This document shows, in pieces, positions 39,565 through 47,459 of a DNA stretch of 64,000 bases (position 1 is the first letter of the stretch; every line of letters begins with the position of its first letter). The translations under genes and the position numbers were made by a program. This DNA comes from a virus, in IMG/VR virus record IMGVR_UViG_3300037520_002383, positions 1 to 64,000 of that record; one strand, written 5' to 3'. A model generated the notes under the pieces. The model saw only the letters and a list, made by a program, of their open reading frames with translations. It was not told the DNA's origin and made no database searches.

Positions 39565-39589
39565 CGGCTTGCGACGTAGCTGGTAGGCT
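39561..39589 (+). promoter_or_regulatory. Promoter (TTGACG-17-TAGGCT) with short leader
   Basis: TTGACG 39561-39566 and TAGGCT 39584-39589. ATG 39612 is further away, leaving a leader of about 15 bases that includes AGGAG. Confidence 0.75.
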
Positions 39590-39611
39590 GCGACGCCATA
39601 GGAGTAGGCAT

Positions 39612-40169
39612 ATGCAAATCAACGAAGTCGTCGGTGACAAAAACACACGCACCTTCAGTATCGTCATCCGGCCCCAAGTGGGGGAGCGCCAGCGCCTACG
39701 CCACATCCGACTCAGCGAATCACTAGCCGACGACGACAGCCGCTGGGTCGTTTCCCGTTTCTGCAATGCACAGGATGCCGCATTCCGATGGCATACCCAT
39801 GGCCTTGAACAGACGTCTTTCAACAATGAAGAGGAGGCGATGGCGCTGTTCCAGTCTCTGGTGGCTGAGGCACAGGGCGGCAGCCAGCCGCGACTGGAGG
39901 TCATGCGCCGCCCCGTGGGAGTCGCCGATGATCGCGACATTGCCGCCTACATCCGCTGCCACCTGCAGCTGCTGGCGATGCGCGAAACCAAGCACTACCG
40001 CTGCCTCACCGTCACCGACGCCGTCTACCGGCGCCTTGATCGGCAGCCGCTGACGGAGACCGACATCAGGGTGCTGCGGGGCCTGCGATGGGGCCAAATC
40101 CACAACGTAGGCGTCGCCGCCGACGGCCTGAAGGCCAACGTCCACAGCCAGTGCGACTCCGGCGACTGA
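39612..40169 (+). CDS. Hypothetical protein, 185 aa
   Basis: ATG 39612 follows AGGAG at about seven bases. The sequence begins MQINEVVGDKNTRTFSIVIR. Helical parts include EEEAMALFQSLVAEAQ and DIAAYIRCHLQLLAMRE. The region RLDRQPLTETDIRVLRGLRW could contact DNA or RNA. No family is recognised. Confidence 0.6.
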   Translation: MQINEVVGDKNTRTFSIVIRPQVGERQRLRHIRLSESLADDDSRWVVSRFCNAQDAAFRWHTHGLEQTSFNNEEEAMALFQSLVAEAQGGSQPRLEVMRRPVGVADDRDIAAYIRCHLQLLAMRETKHYRCLTVTDAVYRRLDRQPLTETDIRVLRGLRWGQIHNVGVAADGLKANVHSQCDSGD

Positions 40170-40182
40170 TGCAGAACGATAC

Positions 40183-40211
40183 TTGACAACCGGCGACTCA
40201 GCCCATAGACT
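40183..40211 (+). promoter_or_regulatory. Leaderless promoter (TTGACA-17-TAGACT)
   Basis: TTGACA 40183-40188 and TAGACT 40206-40211, six bases before ATG 40218. Confidence 0.7.
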
Positions 40212-40217
40212 TTGGTC

Positions 40218-40448
40218 ATGAACAAAAACATCGTCCTCGCCATCGGCACCAAGATCCACTACACGGGCGACATCGCCAATGACGCCGGTGAAGGCGAGAT
40301 CACGGCCATTCACGCCAGCAAGTGGTATGGTCATGTCTTTGACGTAACACTCAATGACGGCCGGGTCTGTGCGGGTCTCACCGCCGGTTCCTTTGGGCCG
40401 CTGCGCCCCGGCAACTGCAGCGACCGCTTTCAGGTTATTGATACTTGA
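40218..40448 (+). CDS. Hypothetical small beta-barrel-like protein, 76 aa
   Basis: Leaderless start, product MNKNIVLAIGTKIHYTGDIA. Strands HYTGDIAND, GEITAIHASKWYGHVFDV and RVCAGLTAG suggest an SH3-like or KOW-like barrel. The function is unknown. Confidence 0.6.
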   Translation: MNKNIVLAIGTKIHYTGDIANDAGEGEITAIHASKWYGHVFDVTLNDGRVCAGLTAGSFGPLRPGNCSDRFQVIDT

Positions 40449-40472
40449 CATCCAGCTCGTATTCACTATACA
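40445..40472 (+). promoter_or_regulatory. Promoter (TTGACA-16-TATACA) with short leader
   Basis: TTGACA 40445-40450 and TATACA 40467-40472, close to the classical sigma-70 consensus. A leader of about 15 bases carries GAGGAG before ATG 40494. It overlaps the preceding stop codon. Confidence 0.75.
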
Positions 40473-40493
40473 TCAAGCAAGAGGAGCAAACAC

Positions 40494-40853
40494 ATGAAGA
40501 CGACCATCAAGATGACCATCGGCCTTAGCGAAGTTGCCAGCCAGCGCCTCAGTGGAAGGCGCTTCAGCATGAGCACGCCCTCAGGCGACGATGCCGTCCG
40601 CGAGGCCCTGAAGCGGGTCTTGGCTGAAGGCGCTATGGTGACCATCGGCGCCAGCGGCTTCCACAGCGGTAACCTCGCCGAGGCCATGGCCAGTGGCGTC
40701 TGCGGGGTCGTGGAGCCTATTCACTCCGAGGTCTGGGATACGGACGTGCGTGACGGCATTCGCGGCTTCATCGAGGGGCTGCTGGATGGCCGCATGGAGA
40801 AGCCGCTGGGTGACAACCAGTGCCTGCAGCCGGGGCAGGCGGTCGTCATCTGA
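40494..40853 (+). CDS. Hypothetical protein, 119 aa
   Basis: GAGGAG lies seven bases before the ATG. The protein MKTTIKMTIGLSEVASQRLS contains a Gly-rich segment (AMVTIGASGFHSGNLAEAMA) and an acidic helix (GIRGFIEGLLDG). No family is recognised. Confidence 0.6.
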   Translation: MKTTIKMTIGLSEVASQRLSGRRFSMSTPSGDDAVREALKRVLAEGAMVTIGASGFHSGNLAEAMASGVCGVVEPIHSEVWDTDVRDGIRGFIEGLLDGRMEKPLGDNQCLQPGQAVVI

Positions 40854-40895
40854 ACCCAGGGGGAATCTGTATGGGGAGCGCGCCGGGAGGTATTC

Positions 40896-41054
40896 ATGTT
40901 CCCCATCATTCCCCTTATCTTCGCCCTCCTCTTCAGCAGCCCCGTGGAAAGCGTCGCCTTTGCCCTCGCTGACTGCAAGATCCTGGTGACGCCCATCGAG
41001 GGGCCCATGGCTACGCCCAGGCCCGCGTCGGCCGTCAAATGGGTCTGTGACTAA
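40896..41054 (+). CDS. Small secreted or anchored protein, 52 aa
   Basis: ATG 40896 follows GGGAGG. It starts MFPIIPLIFALLFSSPVESV, a clear signal or anchor, and continues with a short region containing two cysteines (CKILV and WVCD). It may be exported. It ends the long plus-strand island. Confidence 0.55.
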   Translation: MFPIIPLIFALLFSSPVESVAFALADCKILVTPIEGPMATPRPASAVKWVCD

Positions 41055-41145
41055 TGCGCCGCCGTTTCGTCTGCGCCCTTCAGCCCCCCACAATAAACCA
41101 CTTGACGGCCGCCGCCAATGCCCAAAAGACGACGATGCCGCGGCT

Positions 41146-41706
41146 CTAGTCGCTGGCCATCAGGCTCTCGATTTCCGGCGGCACCTTCCCCAGCTGCTGC
41201 ATGGTGATAAGGCGCCGGGGACCGACGATACCCGAGCCGATGATGTCGGGCCAACGACCAAGGCGTCGTGCCATCTCGTATTTCCAGAGGTAGGCGTTGG
41301 CGCGGCTAATGTAGAGGTCGGCGTCTCCTAGGCCCAGGGCCTTCACTAGCCTCAAACCGCTGCGTTCGGCATCCAGTTCACAGCGCTGAATGTAGCGGAC
41401 GGCCGTCAGCAGTCGCCGAGCCGATACCCTCAGGCCCCCTAGCCAGCCCTGAAAGGTATCCCAATGCTGGCTATCGCAGAAGTCACCGCGCAGGGTCTGT
41501 TCAACGTGTCCAATCTCATGCGCCAGTATCTGGGCCCAATCGCGGTGGTCCATGGCCACGCGCAGCGTCATCTCCGCCTCATCCCACTCTCCGAGGTTGC
41601 TGCCCTCGTCGTCAACATAGTCATCGGGCACCAGCTGTAGGCTGGCGCCCAGTGGCTGCAGGCGACTTAGGGCGTGCTCGATCAGCTGGCTCTCGGCTGG
41701 CGTCAT
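41146..41706 (-). CDS. HExxH-motif protein, predicted zinc metallopeptidase-like
   Basis: This 186-residue protein has GGAGG upstream of the ATG. LAHEIGHVEQTLRG carries HExxH at residues 63-67. About 45 residues later, CELDAERSGLRL supplies an ExDAE element like the third-ligand helix of M48 or ImmA-type enzymes. There is no signal peptide, so it would act inside the cell or in the virion. It is the last minus gene before the plus-strand island and follows the propeller-like protein, so it may be part of the tail. Enzyme activity is inferred. Confidence 0.55.
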   Translation of the reverse strand: MTPAESQLIEHALSRLQPLGASLQLVPDDYVDDEGSNLGEWDEAEMTLRVAMDHRDWAQILAHEIGHVEQTLRGDFCDSQHWDTFQGWLGGLRVSARRLLTAVRYIQRCELDAERSGLRLVKALGLGDADLYISRANAYLWKYEMARRLGRWPDIIGSGIVGPRRLITMQQLGKVPPEIESLMASD

Positions 41707-41830
41707 CGGGGCCTCCGGGGCACACCACTAAGGTACGGTGGCCCCTTCGGCTGCGAAATCTTCCGCAGACCAGTTCCCCAAACGGCTTCCTGAAGCCATT
41801 GCTTTGTCGTCAACTTTAGCGGCGGCGCCG

Positions 41831-42631
41831 TCAGTCAATAGAGTATTGGATGATGGCATCAATCGTCGAGTTGATGATCCAGATTCTTCGCCCGTCTGGA
41901 CGCACAAAGACGTTGTTGTTGTTGGAGCCGATGGCAAGCTTTCGGTCATCATATGCCTGATTGCCGCCGCTGGTAAAGACATAGGGCGTAGACAAATAGA
42001 GCGAAGCCAGGCTACCAACGGTGGTATAAAATAGTCTCCGCCCTTCATCGGCCACAAACTGGCCACCCATATTGTATCCGGATATAGAAGTCCCCGCAGA
42101 GGCAGAGGATAAGTCAAAGGGGCGGCTCATGACGACGGTGCGCAGCAGGTTGCTGCCATTCGCCGCCACAGTCATCAGCCTTCCGTCTTCATGCAGCCAA
42201 AGACCGCCGTTATTGGAGCCCGTGCTGTAGATGTTAGTGGGCGTAGCGGTGAGGGTCGTGACATCCCAGCGCGTCGTCAGGAGATGCTGAGTGACGTAGC
42301 CGCCGGTGGAAAACGACAAAAAGGCCCATGTGCCGGTGGGATCGAAGGCCACACTGCGGGCGCTACCGTAGCCGGTGATGACGGGCGAAGAAGCGCCGAT
42401 GGAACCCGTCGATAGATCCCAGGGCGTGGTGCAGGTAACCGTCCAGACCCTATTGCTGGCGGCGCCGGTATAGTAGAGACGCAGGCCATCAGCACGCCAC
42501 CACAAACCCGTCGGATTTGTTTCTTGGCCCGCCGGTGAGACATCGAAGAAGGTTGCAGCGGCGGTGTATCGCGAGGGATACCAGATGCCGGCGGGGGTAG
42601 CTGCGTATGCGGCAGAGAGTTGTTGCGGCAT
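41831..42631 (-). CDS. Beta-propeller-like virion protein
   Basis: This 266-residue protein has about five repeats of strand pairs with aromatic turns (GLWWRADGLRLYYTG, SVAFDPTGTWAFLSF, GGLWLHEDGRLMTVA, GQFVADEGRRLFYTT, VFVRPDGRRIWIINS). These resemble NHL or YVTN-type propeller blades (xDPdGxxlyv). It follows the tape measure on the same strand and is separated from the next gene, so an adhesin or tail-surface protein is likely. Confidence 0.65.
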   Translation of the reverse strand: MPQQLSAAYAATPAGIWYPSRYTAAATFFDVSPAGQETNPTGLWWRADGLRLYYTGAASNRVWTVTCTTPWDLSTGSIGASSPVITGYGSARSVAFDPTGTWAFLSFSTGGYVTQHLLTTRWDVTTLTATPTNIYSTGSNNGGLWLHEDGRLMTVAANGSNLLRTVVMSRPFDLSSASAGTSISGYNMGGQFVADEGRRLFYTTVGSLASLYLSTPYVFTSGGNQAYDDRKLAIGSNNNNVFVRPDGRRIWIINSTIDAIIQYSID

Positions 42632-42648
42632 TGTCGTATCCTAATCCC

Positions 42649-45189
42649 CTACTTGGTGTTGACTTCAGATATCGGCCTGCCCTTTTGCAGGGGGCCCGAC
42701 ATCACCTGCACCACATACTGGTTGCCGGGCTGAAACTCGCCAGTGGCCATAGGCACGTTCTGCATGAACTTCTCTAGGCCCTTCTCAAAGCCGCCTTCTT
42801 TTTGGACTTGCCGATAAAGTTCCCTGATGTCTTCTTCGCCGCCCTTGCCCAGGAACCGGAGGATGGCCTTGGCCTGATTACCGACTAGTGACTCGGCGAA
42901 GTCGCCGTATTGCATCTTCTTGATTTCTTCCGGATTCAGCTCCCTGGCCTTTGTAAAGACGCCGGCTTTGTTGAACTCCAGCATCGCCACCATCTGCCGA
43001 GAGACGTCCATCGAGTAGCCGGTGTTGGCAGTAATCGCCGCCGCCTTCTGCTCCAGGGACATCTGGCCGCCACCGCGGGCATAGGTGCTGAGGATGCCGC
43101 CGGCGGTATTTTGGAGCGTCTCCATGCGCTGCTGGCTGGTAACGCCGGCTGCCGTCAGGAACTCATTGCCACCCAAGAGATCTGACATAGACGACATCTG
43201 CAGGGCGCGGGCCGCCAAGCCACTGCCTCCGGGCCCCAGGGCCTTCATCGCCGAGGCCGTTTGCAGCATATTGATGTAGGGGTTCTGTTGCGTCAGCTGA
43301 TTGAGAGCACCCTGGGCCTGCGCGGCATTCTGGACATCGCGCATCGTCGCCTCTCGGCCCAAGGCATTGAAGCCGAGGCCCGAGGTGTAGGCTTCCAGGC
43401 GCTGACCGAAGCCGCCGACGGCACCGCCGACGCCAAAGGCGCTTTCGTTCATGCCCTTGGCAATGGCTTCGCTAAATAGCGCCAGGGTCTTTTCGCTCTG
43501 AAAGCCCTTCTCCGTGCCACGGGCGAAGACCTCCATCAGCTGACGATAGGCGACCGAGGGCGCTGTTTCGCCTTTTTGAATGCCACCCGACATGATAGCG
43601 GCTTCACCTAAGCCCGTCAATGAGCCAATGGCTGCACTCTGGCTGAAGCCCATGCGCATGAGTCGATTGGCGTAATCCATGTAGCCGGATTGAGCCTTTT
43701 GGGTCTGGACTCTCTCCATTTCCACCGGCTTCTTTGGAAAGGTGGTGCTGAACATCTCCGTCGCCTTTTCGGGACTGAAGATCGATGCTCCGGCGCCAGC
43801 CGCAATGGCCTGACCAAAGGCCTGCATTTGCATGACATCGTATCCGGAGTAGCCACCGGTGCCGGGCTTAGCGCGTTGTCCGAACTTAGCTCCGACGCCA
43901 AACGTCGCTTCCAGGTTACCGGTGGCTCTGAGGATCGATTCCGCCTGCGATACGGATTGACCGAAGTCAAGGCCATAGCCGGCGCCGATGCCCATGGCTC
44001 GAAATGCGCGACCCTGCAGAGCCTTTGCGCCGTGAATGCGTGTGCCGGCATGGGCCATGAGGCTCTGCATGGCCATGGTGCGGCCGGGACTGAACTGATT
44101 CTCCAACTGCAGTGCGGCTTCAATCTGTGCCGCTTTCGCCGCGTCGATTGTACCCGCATCAACTGCGCCATATAGAGCATCGGCGCCATTTATGGCACCG
44201 GGTACCGCACCAACCACGCCGCCGACGACGGCCCCCGGTACACCGCCGACGGCGCCGCCCACAGCGGCTCCCGTGACCGCGCCCTGCAGGGTCTGACCGG
44301 CGGCGCTCAATACCCTCTGCCCCGTCTGCAGGCCCGCTGGTACCCCCGTGCCGTAGCGGCCGAGAATGCGTTGGGCATTAGGCGTATACAGCTGCAGGAG
44401 GCCGCTGTAGTCGCCTTGCGCCATTTGGCCCAGGATGCGGTTGCCCGTCATCATGGTCGTGGCTGTGCTGATATCGGCTCCGCGCATAACCGTCGTGGCT
44501 AGCCCCGCGCCGGCACCCGCGATGCGACTCAGGCCCTGAGCAACGCCGGCGGCAATCATCGCTACATCAGCGGCGTTTGGACCACCAAGTCGGCGCTCAG
44601 TGCGCTCCAAGTCAGCAATAGTCGCGCGCTGCTGTCCGGCCTCACCCAGGCGCTGGGTCAGCTGACCGAGGGTGCGTGCCTCGTATCTGCTCGCCAAATC
44701 CGCACGAGCACTTGCCTCGGGGTCACCGCCGACGGCCGCGGCACGAAGCCTTGCTGCTTCGCGTGCCATATTATTATATCTTTTAGCTAGATCATCAATA
44801 TCCTTGCCTGCATTACTCAGTTCCCGGCGCTGGTCCGCCAGGGCCATTTTGGTCACATTGACCATGGCCTTCATGGCATCTTTGGATCCCGAAGAGATGG
44901 CGGTTAGTGCCATCTGTTGACTGCGCAGGTTCTGAATGATGCCACCGCCGAGACCGGCGGCCGCACCTAAACCCGCTGCGGGAGCCGATGGGCGTCCGAA
45001 GCCGCCACCGCCACCGCCCATTGAACCCGGAAAGAAAACTTGATTGCCGCCGACGCCCGACATCTGCTGTAGGGCCCGCGCCAGCTCTTTGACCTTGGGA
45101 ATCAGGGACGAAAATGCGCCATCGACTTGACGAAATGATGCCTGGTCAAGCCCCGCGCTAAATCGTATTTCCTTGTTTCCGTTGGCCAT
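42649..45189 (-). CDS. Tape-measure protein
   Basis: This is an 846-residue protein from ATG 45189 (MANGNKEIRFSAGLDQASFR). It is long, Ala/Gly/Met/Gln-rich and mostly helical. It has a glycine loop (MGGGGGGFGRP) near residue 55 and hydrophobic glycine-rich segments near residues 300-330 (GAVTGAAVGGAVGGVPGAVV, GGVVGAVPGAI), typical of tape-measure membrane-interacting regions. It lies between the chaperone-like pair and downstream tail genes as in other tailed phages. It sets tail length and is ejected ahead of DNA. A second upstream start at 45258 lacks support. Confidence 0.85.
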   Translation of the reverse strand: MANGNKEIRFSAGLDQASFRQVDGAFSSLIPKVKELARALQQMSGVGGNQVFFPGSMGGGGGGFGRPSAPAAGLGAAAGLGGGIIQNLRSQQMALTAISSGSKDAMKAMVNVTKMALADQRRELSNAGKDIDDLAKRYNNMAREAARLRAAAVGGDPEASARADLASRYEARTLGQLTQRLGEAGQQRATIADLERTERRLGGPNAADVAMIAAGVAQGLSRIAGAGAGLATTVMRGADISTATTMMTGNRILGQMAQGDYSGLLQLYTPNAQRILGRYGTGVPAGLQTGQRVLSAAGQTLQGAVTGAAVGGAVGGVPGAVVGGVVGAVPGAINGADALYGAVDAGTIDAAKAAQIEAALQLENQFSPGRTMAMQSLMAHAGTRIHGAKALQGRAFRAMGIGAGYGLDFGQSVSQAESILRATGNLEATFGVGAKFGQRAKPGTGGYSGYDVMQMQAFGQAIAAGAGASIFSPEKATEMFSTTFPKKPVEMERVQTQKAQSGYMDYANRLMRMGFSQSAAIGSLTGLGEAAIMSGGIQKGETAPSVAYRQLMEVFARGTEKGFQSEKTLALFSEAIAKGMNESAFGVGGAVGGFGQRLEAYTSGLGFNALGREATMRDVQNAAQAQGALNQLTQQNPYINMLQTASAMKALGPGGSGLAARALQMSSMSDLLGGNEFLTAAGVTSQQRMETLQNTAGGILSTYARGGGQMSLEQKAAAITANTGYSMDVSRQMVAMLEFNKAGVFTKARELNPEEIKKMQYGDFAESLVGNQAKAILRFLGKGGEEDIRELYRQVQKEGGFEKGLEKFMQNVPMATGEFQPGNQYVVQVMSGPLQKGRPISEVNTK

Positions 45190-45310
45190 CGCCTTTTCTT
45201 TCCCCTTCGTGATTCTCAAAGAATCATGGGCAGAGGCTCCGATTGACAACCTAGTCAACGCAGGAGCCTAGAGGCGCCAGCAAGCACCTCCGGCAGGCGG
45301 AAGATTGGCA

Positions 45311-45339
45311 TTGACCACTGTCCCCTTGCCTGATAGCCT
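45311..45339 (+). promoter_or_regulatory. Leaderless promoter (TTGACC-17-TAGCCT)
   Basis: TTGACC 45311-45316 and TAGCCT 45334-45339, seven bases before ATG 45347. Confidence 0.65.
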
Positions 45340-45346
45340 TAGTCGC

Positions 45347-45670
45347 ATGTCGATGCCAAGTATCCTAGCCACCAAGTACCTGACGGCTTTTGACGTCATT
45401 ACCCTCATGTCCCTGCCCTCGGGGCGCGATCTTATCGGCCTACAAACCGACTACGGTTTTGACACAGCCTATGGCTTCATGTTGTATTCCGTTGCCGGCA
45501 TCAGGTTATATTGGGTGTCGGGTGCGGCAACGGATGCGTTTGTGGTTGTACGTCACCACCTGGGCGTCGACGTACAGCTAGCCACGGCATCGACGGCCGC
45601 AGATGCCGCAGATGCCTTCAATGTCGCCGTACAGGCGGCGAGTAGTGCCACGGCCGCCTACGACTTCTGA
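45347..45670 (+). CDS. Hypothetical protein, 107 aa
   Basis: The leaderless ATG 45347 is chosen over an upstream in-frame start at 45305 that precedes the -35. The product MSMPSILATKYLTAFDVITL is beta-rich in the middle (GFMLYSVAGIRLYWVSGAA) and ends in an Ala-rich helix. The function is unknown. It forms a two-gene island within the tail block. Confidence 0.6.
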   Translation: MSMPSILATKYLTAFDVITLMSLPSGRDLIGLQTDYGFDTAYGFMLYSVAGIRLYWVSGAATDAFVVVRHHLGVDVQLATASTAADAADAFNVAVQAASSATAAYDF

Positions 45671-45688
45671 TAGGGGAGAGTGAGATCC

Positions 45689-45994
45689 ATGAAGACCAGC
45701 GATGAACCATTTGTCATCTTTTTGCCCCGCTACGGCTTTGCCATTAGTAAGCGGCGGAAGTTCGTGTACACAACCGATGTCAGTGAAGCCAGTATGTGGA
45801 TCGATGCGCGGCTAGCGACTTTGGCTCTCGGCGACATCCGCCCCGAGGCCACTGACGAGCGGCGGGCGGTGGCTGAGGCGCGGGTGCTGCCTCTCTCCCA
45901 GGCCGTGGCGGCCTACGGCGAGTGGCGGCGACAGCTGGAGCTGATGCGCCGCGGCGCCCCGATTTCCTACCGCGACCGTGTCGAGGGCAGTTGA
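45689..45994 (+). CDS. Hypothetical protein, 101 aa
   Basis: ATG 45689 follows GGGGAG at about ten bases. The sequence MKTSDEPFVIFLPRYGFAIS has a beta start and a helical end (DERRAVAEARVLPLSQAVA). No family is recognised. Its 3' end stops four bases before the convergent chaperone-like gene's stop. Confidence 0.6.
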   Translation: MKTSDEPFVIFLPRYGFAISKRRKFVYTTDVSEASMWIDARLATLALGDIRPEATDERRAVAEARVLPLSQAVAAYGEWRRQLELMRRGAPISYRDRVEGS

Positions 45995-45998
45995 CAGG

Positions 45999-46541
45999 CT
46001 AGCCCTCGTCCCACTTCTTCATCAGATCCTCGATCTCCTTTGGATCGTTGACGAAGTTGACGGTGAAGCCCTCGATGGGTTTGTTGCTGGATGGCGGTAG
46101 GTCGCCAGCCTGAGGCGGAGGCTTGACAGCGGGTTTGGCGACCGGCGTTTCTTCTTTCTTCGCCAGCCGCTCCTTTTCCTGCTGCTCAACGCGCCTCAAC
46201 CAAGCCTCATCGGCATCGGCATCGGCTGCATTCTTCATCTCACGCAGTGCGCGCTCTTCTTCGGTCTCCACGAGACGCTTGATGACGTGCTCGCGTTCAT
46301 CCGCCTCCATGTCCTCGTATTGACTCTCCCAGTAGTGAGTCAATACGTCTTCAAGAGGCAGTTCATACACCTCATGTAGCGGCGTAGCGAAGTTTTTGCT
46401 ATACCATCTAAATATGCGCCGTAGGTGATAATCGCCGTCGATGTCCAGTTTGCCATCAAACTCTGGCTGCGAAGCGGCGACGGCGCGCATGGCCGACACC
46501 TGCAGGCCGCGAAACCAGCCGATGTCGCTTCGCCGCTTCAT
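45999..46541 (-). CDS. Tail assembly chaperone-like protein (second of pair)
   Basis: This 180-residue protein has AAGG upstream of the ATG. The N-terminal part contains GDYHLRRIFRWYSKNFATPL and an acidic helix (DVLTHYWESQYEDMEADERE). The C-terminal half is charged and Pro-rich. Its place directly upstream of the tape measure, after the 135-residue gene, matches the gpG/gpGT chaperone position. It is in the -1 frame relative to the first gene, but that frame is interrupted by a TAG (46584-46586), so it is made from its own start. Confidence 0.6.
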   Translation of the reverse strand: MKRRSDIGWFRGLQVSAMRAVAASQPEFDGKLDIDGDYHLRRIFRWYSKNFATPLHEVYELPLEDVLTHYWESQYEDMEADEREHVIKRLVETEEERALREMKNAADADADEAWLRRVEQQEKERLAKKEETPVAKPAVKPPPQAGDLPPSSNKPIEGFTVNFVNDPKEIEDLMKKWDEG

Positions 46542-46552
46542 AACATGCGCCT

Positions 46553-46960
46553 TCAGGTTTGGTCGTCGCCCAGGGTTCCGAGGCTACGCAAGTCGTCTTG
46601 CGCCTGCTGGGTCTTGGCTTTGTTTTTGGCTTCCGCCTTTTTGTCCATGTCAACGACTACTTCATAGAGAGCCTTCAGGGGCGTCATGTCCTCCAGATCC
46701 TGGCCATTACTCTTAGCCGTCCACCAGTCGGGAGCCTTCAGGATCCTCACCCGCAGCTGAGAAAGGACCTCGGCGATCTCGATGACGCGCTGTGACGCAT
46801 ATTGAGGATTGGATTCACCAATATAGAAGCGAAAGTAGTTATCCAGCTTCAAGCGATCCATCATCGACAGGCGCGTTTTGAAAACAAAGTCGCCGGTCCA
46901 TGTTTCGCCCGTGACGTCGCCAATGGCATGCAGGTGAAACGGAAGGGTATCGGGGGTCAT
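46553..46960 (-). CDS. Tail assembly chaperone-like protein (first of pair)
   Basis: This 135-residue protein has a GGAG site. It starts MTPDTLPFHLHAIGDVTGET, then MMDRLKLDNYFRFYIG, and is helical with a charged C-terminus (DMDKKAEAKNKAKTQQAQD). The beta-to-helix arrangement and position fit the smaller gpG-like tail chaperone that binds the tape measure. The start codon is divergent from the plus-strand promoter at 47007. Confidence 0.6.
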   Translation of the reverse strand: MTPDTLPFHLHAIGDVTGETWTGDFVFKTRLSMMDRLKLDNYFRFYIGESNPQYASQRVIEIAEVLSQLRVRILKAPDWWTAKSNGQDLEDMTPLKALYEVVVDMDKKAEAKNKAKTQQAQDDLRSLGTLGDDQT

Positions 46961-47006
46961 TGCTGCTCCATTCTGAGGTACTTAGGCTGACGATAGCATT
47001 TTGCGC

Positions 47007-47035
47007 TTGACGCTCGTAAAAACTTCCAGTAGACT
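47007..47035 (+). promoter_or_regulatory. Leaderless promoter before a 9-codon mini-ORF
   Basis: TTGACG 47007-47012 and TAGACT 47030-47035, six bases before ATG 47042. That ATG opens a 9-codon frame (47042-47071) ahead of the GTG gene at 47096. Confidence 0.65.
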
Positions 47036-47041
47036 AGGCGC

Positions 47042-47071
47042 ATGAATCAAACGCGAGCGGTTCTGTGCTAA
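47042..47071 (+). CDS. Possible leader peptide MNQTRAVLC
   Basis: A nine-codon frame begins exactly where the leaderless promoter places the mRNA start and ends in TAA. The following gene has its own AGGAGG, so this could be an attenuator or uORF controlling it. An extended -10-like TGCTAAGAT overlaps its end, which is an alternative explanation. Confidence 0.35.
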   Translation: MNQTRAVLC

Positions 47072-47095
47072 GATGGTTGTCAGGAGGACAGTACC

Positions 47096-47332
47096 GTGAC
47101 ACTGAAGAGCTTTGAAGGCGATGACGCCGAGACTAACCGCCGCCGACAGCGAGTAGCCGGCAAGCGGCAGCTGCACAACCTGCTTGAGGACCAAGAAGAG
47201 GAAGAGACTCCGGAGGAACGAGAGTATCGCCTCGAACAGGAAGAACTGCGGCGCCTCGATACTGACCTCAAACGCCTGCAATGGGTCGAAGCCGCCGTCG
47301 ACATCTTAGCCCACGATGAAGAGGCGGCCTGA
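47096..47332 (+). CDS. Charged helical protein, 78 aa
   Basis: GTG start preceded by AGGAGG. The protein is Glu/Arg-rich (RVAGKRQLHNLLEDQEEEET, REYRLEQEELRRLDTDLKRL) and almost certainly a coiled coil. The function is unknown. A terminator follows. Confidence 0.6.
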   Translation: MTLKSFEGDDAETNRRRQRVAGKRQLHNLLEDQEEEETPEEREYRLEQEELRRLDTDLKRLQWVEAAVDILAHDEEAA

Positions 47333-47370
47333 AGATAATCAAGGGAACTTACTTTTCCCGGCAGGGAAAT

Positions 47371-47400
47371 AAAGGGGGCTTTACTAGCCTCCTTTTCCTT
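47371..47400 (+). terminator. Rho-independent terminator
   Basis: AAAGGGGGCT (47371-47380) pairs with AGCCTCCTTT (47386-47395) with one mismatch and a 5-base loop, then TCCTT. It separates the 47096 gene from the next promoter. Confidence 0.75.
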
Positions 47401-47424
47401 TTCGGGAAAACGCAAAGATGGTGC

Positions 47425-47453
47425 TTGACGGTTGCCGCCGATTCTTGTAGGCT
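47425..47453 (+). promoter_or_regulatory. Leaderless promoter (TTGACG-17-TAGGCT)
   Basis: TTGACG 47425-47430 and TAGGCT 47448-47453, six bases before ATG 47460. Confidence 0.8.
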
Positions 47454-47459
47454 GAGGGC

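Noticed and set aside
41101-41125. TTGACGGCCGCC sequence in the gap near 41100 as a promoter
   Set aside because: The -35 matches the family, but no -10 follows at 16-18 bases and no gene starts downstream.
41054-41149. 31-codon frame starting on the stop of the 52-residue gene (TAATG)
   Set aside because: No supporting composition or motif, and it ends within the convergent HExxH gene's stop. Left as non-coding.
41728-41799. 23-codon minus-strand frame after the propeller-like gene
   Set aside because: It is the tail of a frame that overlaps the propeller-like gene; no ribosome site and no distinct signal.
45243-45259. TTGACAACCTAGTCAA inverted repeat as a promoter
   Set aside because: No TANNNT element lies at the right distance on either strand. 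It may be a minor hairpin only.
46553-46640. Programmed -1 frameshift between the two chaperone-like genes
   Set aside because: A TAG in the -1 frame at 46584-46586 blocks fusion from upstream slippery-like A runs, and the second gene has its own start.
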